Part shown: positions 61,969 to 64,000 of the stretch, piece after piece
Layout: the number at the start of each line of letters is the position of its first letter
How positions within the stretch are numbered: position 1 is the first letter of the stretch
Source of the DNA: Galerina marginata
Taxonomy: Eukaryota > Basidiomycota > Agaricomycetes > Agaricales > Galerinaceae
Direction: 5' to 3'
DNA: 64,000 bases
NCBI GenBank assembly: GCA_023014335.1
Contig: JAECYW010000006.1
Location: forward strand, 1,240,001 to 1,304,000
Notes under the pieces: model-generated
Told to the model about the DNA's origin: nothing
The model's input: only the letters and a program-made list of their open reading frames with translations
Databases searched by the model: none
Program-made: the position numbers and the translations under genes

Positions 61969-63082
61969 TTAAAACAGGAGCGACGAAGCGATTTTGCCAG
62001 CCTTGCCACCATGCTTTCCAGCAGCCTTTCCCACAGAACCTGCATCCGGAAAAAGACCATTAGCAAAAGGTTCTGATACAACAACCAAGTGTTCTGGTAC
62101 TCACCCATCGGATTAATAACATAATTCAAGCCATTTGTGAACTTGGACAGCTTGCCAATGTTCGCGTGGATCTTGTCTGAAGCTTTATTGGCGCCATATG
62201 CATAACCTTTGAGGGCGAGCGATATCCCGTTCCCAACTCCTGGGATGAATTTGACGACCTTGGCTGCGACGGTCGCGACGGCGGCGGCTACTTTGAGGTA
62301 GACCTTGGCGACTTTCGCGACGGTCTTCTTGATGAACCCGCCCACTTTCTTGAAGCCCGTCTTGAGACCTGATCCTACTTTTTGGAATCCCTTCTTGATC
62401 CCACTGCCGACTTTCTGGAGTTTTTAATCTTGGTTATATTTTTGTTCCTCTGGAAATATTCAACAACTATCTGCTCACCTTGAAGGCGTTTTTTATCTTG
62501 GTGAAGATACTCTTGCGGCGATAAAGTACATGGAGATCGGAATCATCGCGCTTCATTCGGTTCTCAGGATTTGCGCTGGCTAGACAAAAATATTAAGTTC
62601 GCACCTTACTACACTCTTCTTCAAGGTCGTCGAAATCCCGAGCATCAAGTGTAGATAATTCGCGCTGAAAACATTCATGAGGTTGATTTTACAATGGAGA
62701 ACAACAGTACGCACCTTGAGGATATACTCCTCATCATCCATGGACAATTCACGGTCAAACAGGTCCAGGTATTCGCGCTGCATTCGGAGGATCACATTAG
62801 GTTGAGCTCAAGGCGACTCTCCAGGGAATCCGACGCACCGTTTCAAAGTAAGCACCCGCAATGTCGAGTTCTCGGTCCACAAGTATATCCAAAGATCGCA
62901 CGACGAAGTCGTTGTCATAATCGTCAAAGCGCTCGGTCAAACTGCGAATGAAATTCAACATGACGCATAATCGGTAGCTCTTATGATACCCACCTCAGAA
63001 CCCGCTCCGGTACGGGGGCTGATATGACCAGGCTGACGGAGAGAAAGAAGAAGACGAGGGAAACGAGGCCTGCTCGAGACAT
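61969..63082 (-). CDS. Secreted Lys-rich amphipathic preproprotein, unrecognised family (copy 1)
   Basis: Seven exons join in frame to 259 residues: 63082-62994, 62941-62839, 62777-62715, 62664-62605, 62562-62479, 62414-62105, 62039-61969. The ATG at 63082 begins a typical signal peptide (MSRAGLVSLVFFFLSVSLVI then SAP, cleavage near residue 21). Residues 22-105 form a strongly acidic pro-region (DDYDNDF, FDRELSMDDEEY, DFDDLEEE). Dibasic sites of Kex2 type follow at K109-R110 and R120-R121. From about 122 the charge reverses: Lys/Gly/Ala/Val-rich amphipathic sequence with an 11-residue repeat (KVGSGIKKGFQ, KVGSGLKTGFK, KVGGFIKKTVA), a hydrophobic Ala/Val helix and a Gly/Lys-rich tail ending SSLLF. 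I do not recognise the family. An acidic pro-region neutralising a cationic membrane-active domain is the design of many antimicrobial-peptide precursors, so membrane activity is my inference, not a known function. The 42-bp intron 62563-62604 is the weakest join. Confidence 0.75.
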
Positions 63083-63927
63083 ATTATTGCAAGATTGCAG
63101 CGAGGACGACCAGCGTCTATGGCGGGGGAAATGTGGGTGAAGGCCGGCTTCGAGGGCCAAAAACTAACACCAGCCTCTTTAAACAAAAGAATTAGCAGAG
63201 TTTGATGCCGCCCTTATCTGCCCTGCATTTGTTGACCTGTGCTGTGAAGTGTATGTAATGAAGGCGTAAACATGCTACACGTTTTACATCTTGGTGACAA
63301 GTCGGCGGGAGCTATCTCGGTAGGACTGTCAGTTATTGTATTTTTAGAAAGTGTCCGGAAGGAAGCTATTTAGACCAAGTACTGCCCTGTACTGCACACT
63401 GATAAGCACCAGCTGATACTACTGCAGATGCACTCACTGCTATCAGATGGGGTGGGGAATTACCATGGGCGGTGCTGCCGAACATGGGGAATGGCGATTG
63501 TCGGTGATCGACGGTGATCCAATTTGTACACATTAGGCGGGCGAGGCTTCGGAGTTCTCGCACATGCCATTAATTTTGGCTGTGCACTGCTTAGCGCTGA
63601 ATTTTTCTGAAGTCGTCATTTCCCTTCAAAGGCGCTCGGAGGTTCCTGGAACTGGACGTCGCGACGCCCTCTAACTCTGGGTTTCTAGCGGTCAAAGGTC
63701 TCCTCGAATTCATTGTAGATGCTACTCGGAAGAAGACTGAGACAGCCTGGTAAAATGAAAGATATCAGTTGACAGATCGAAAGGACCATACCTTCCAGAG
63801 AGTAGTATGCCTCTTATGTCTCACTACGTTGAGGCTCGCTCACTCGAGACGCCAAATGGTCTTCCGAAATTCATTATTCAATCCAACGGGCACGCACATC
63901 AGATATATTATTTCGTCCTTCTCCTGC
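63083..63927. other. Spacer between the two precursor-peptide genes
   Basis: About 845 bp, containing the promoter of copy 1 and the 3' flank of copy 2. No other gene seen. Confidence 0.45.
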
Positions 63928-63998
63928 TCAAAACATGAGCGAGGATAGAATGCTGCCAGCCTTGCCACCCTTCTTCGCCCCGGCTTTGAGTCCTGCAC
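63928..63998 (-). CDS. Last exon of a second amphipathic precursor gene (copy 2, 5' part outside window)
   Basis: The final two bases of the window (63999-64000) are the acceptor AG of an intron on the minus strand. The exon 63928-63998 is 71 bp, the same length and phase as the last exon of copy 1, and reads GAGLKAGAKKGGKAG then SILSSLMF before TGA. It aligns with copy 1 (AGKHGGKAGKIASSLLF): the Gly/Lys block and the SSLxF end are shared. The two genes are in the same orientation about 0.85 kb apart, so they are tandem duplicates. The remainder, and how many copies follow, lie outside the window. Confidence 0.8.
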   Translation of the reverse strand, partial: AGLKAGAKKGGKAGSILSSLMF

Positions 63999-64000
63999 CT

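Noticed and set aside
61768..62076. Plus-strand open frame over the end of the precursor-peptide gene
   Set aside because: It has no domain, and the minus-strand model has splice sites, a signal peptide and a matching paralogue.

Overview
The window is nuclear DNA of a filamentous basidiomycete, most likely an agaricomycete. Genes are split by many short introns (about 42-140 bp, mostly 45-65) with GT-AG and several GC-AG borders. The gene content fits too: a CYP63-like P450, a fungal seven-helix membrane protein of the DUF6533/6534 type, a Prm10/ThrE-like transporter, fungal Cch1, and acyl-adenylating reducing polyketide synthases.

Left part (1-19.7 kb) is a secondary-metabolism block. It holds two tandem, same-strand paralogous iterative type I PKS genes. 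The first (PKS A) is cut at its 5' end by the window edge and the second (PKS B, 2,450 residues by my splice model) is complete. Layout is adenylation domain - ACP - KS - AT - DH - KR - ACP, with no enoyl reductase, methyltransferase or release domain seen. Eleven of the exon positions have identical lengths in the two genes, so they arose by duplication. A Prm10-like membrane transporter lies between them. I infer loading of a carboxylic acid starter by the adenylation domain and chain growth to an unsaturated or hydroxylated polyketide.

The middle (19.9-53.3 kb) is mostly housekeeping: phospholipase D (-), a seven-helix membrane protein (-), a bromodomain protein (-), a homeodomain transcription factor (+), a RING E3 ligase of the Topors type (-), the calcium channel Cch1 (-), the KEOPS kinase Bud32 (-), and a small charged protein (+) divergent from Bud32. 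Gene-poor stretches lie at 23.9-26.5, 28.0-30.0, 33.8-36.8 and 53.4-56.0 kb.

The right part (56-64 kb) has an intact CYP63-like P450 (+), tRNA-Gly(UCC) (+), an F-box protein (-), a 386-bp MITE-like element with terminal inverted repeats and a 5-bp target duplication, and two tandem minus-strand copies of an unrecognised small secreted precursor gene. The complete copy encodes a 259-residue preproprotein: signal peptide, acidic pro-region carried on small exons, dibasic processing sites, then a Lys/Gly/Ala/Val-rich amphipathic domain with an 11-residue repeat. This last family is the most promising undescribed system in the window.
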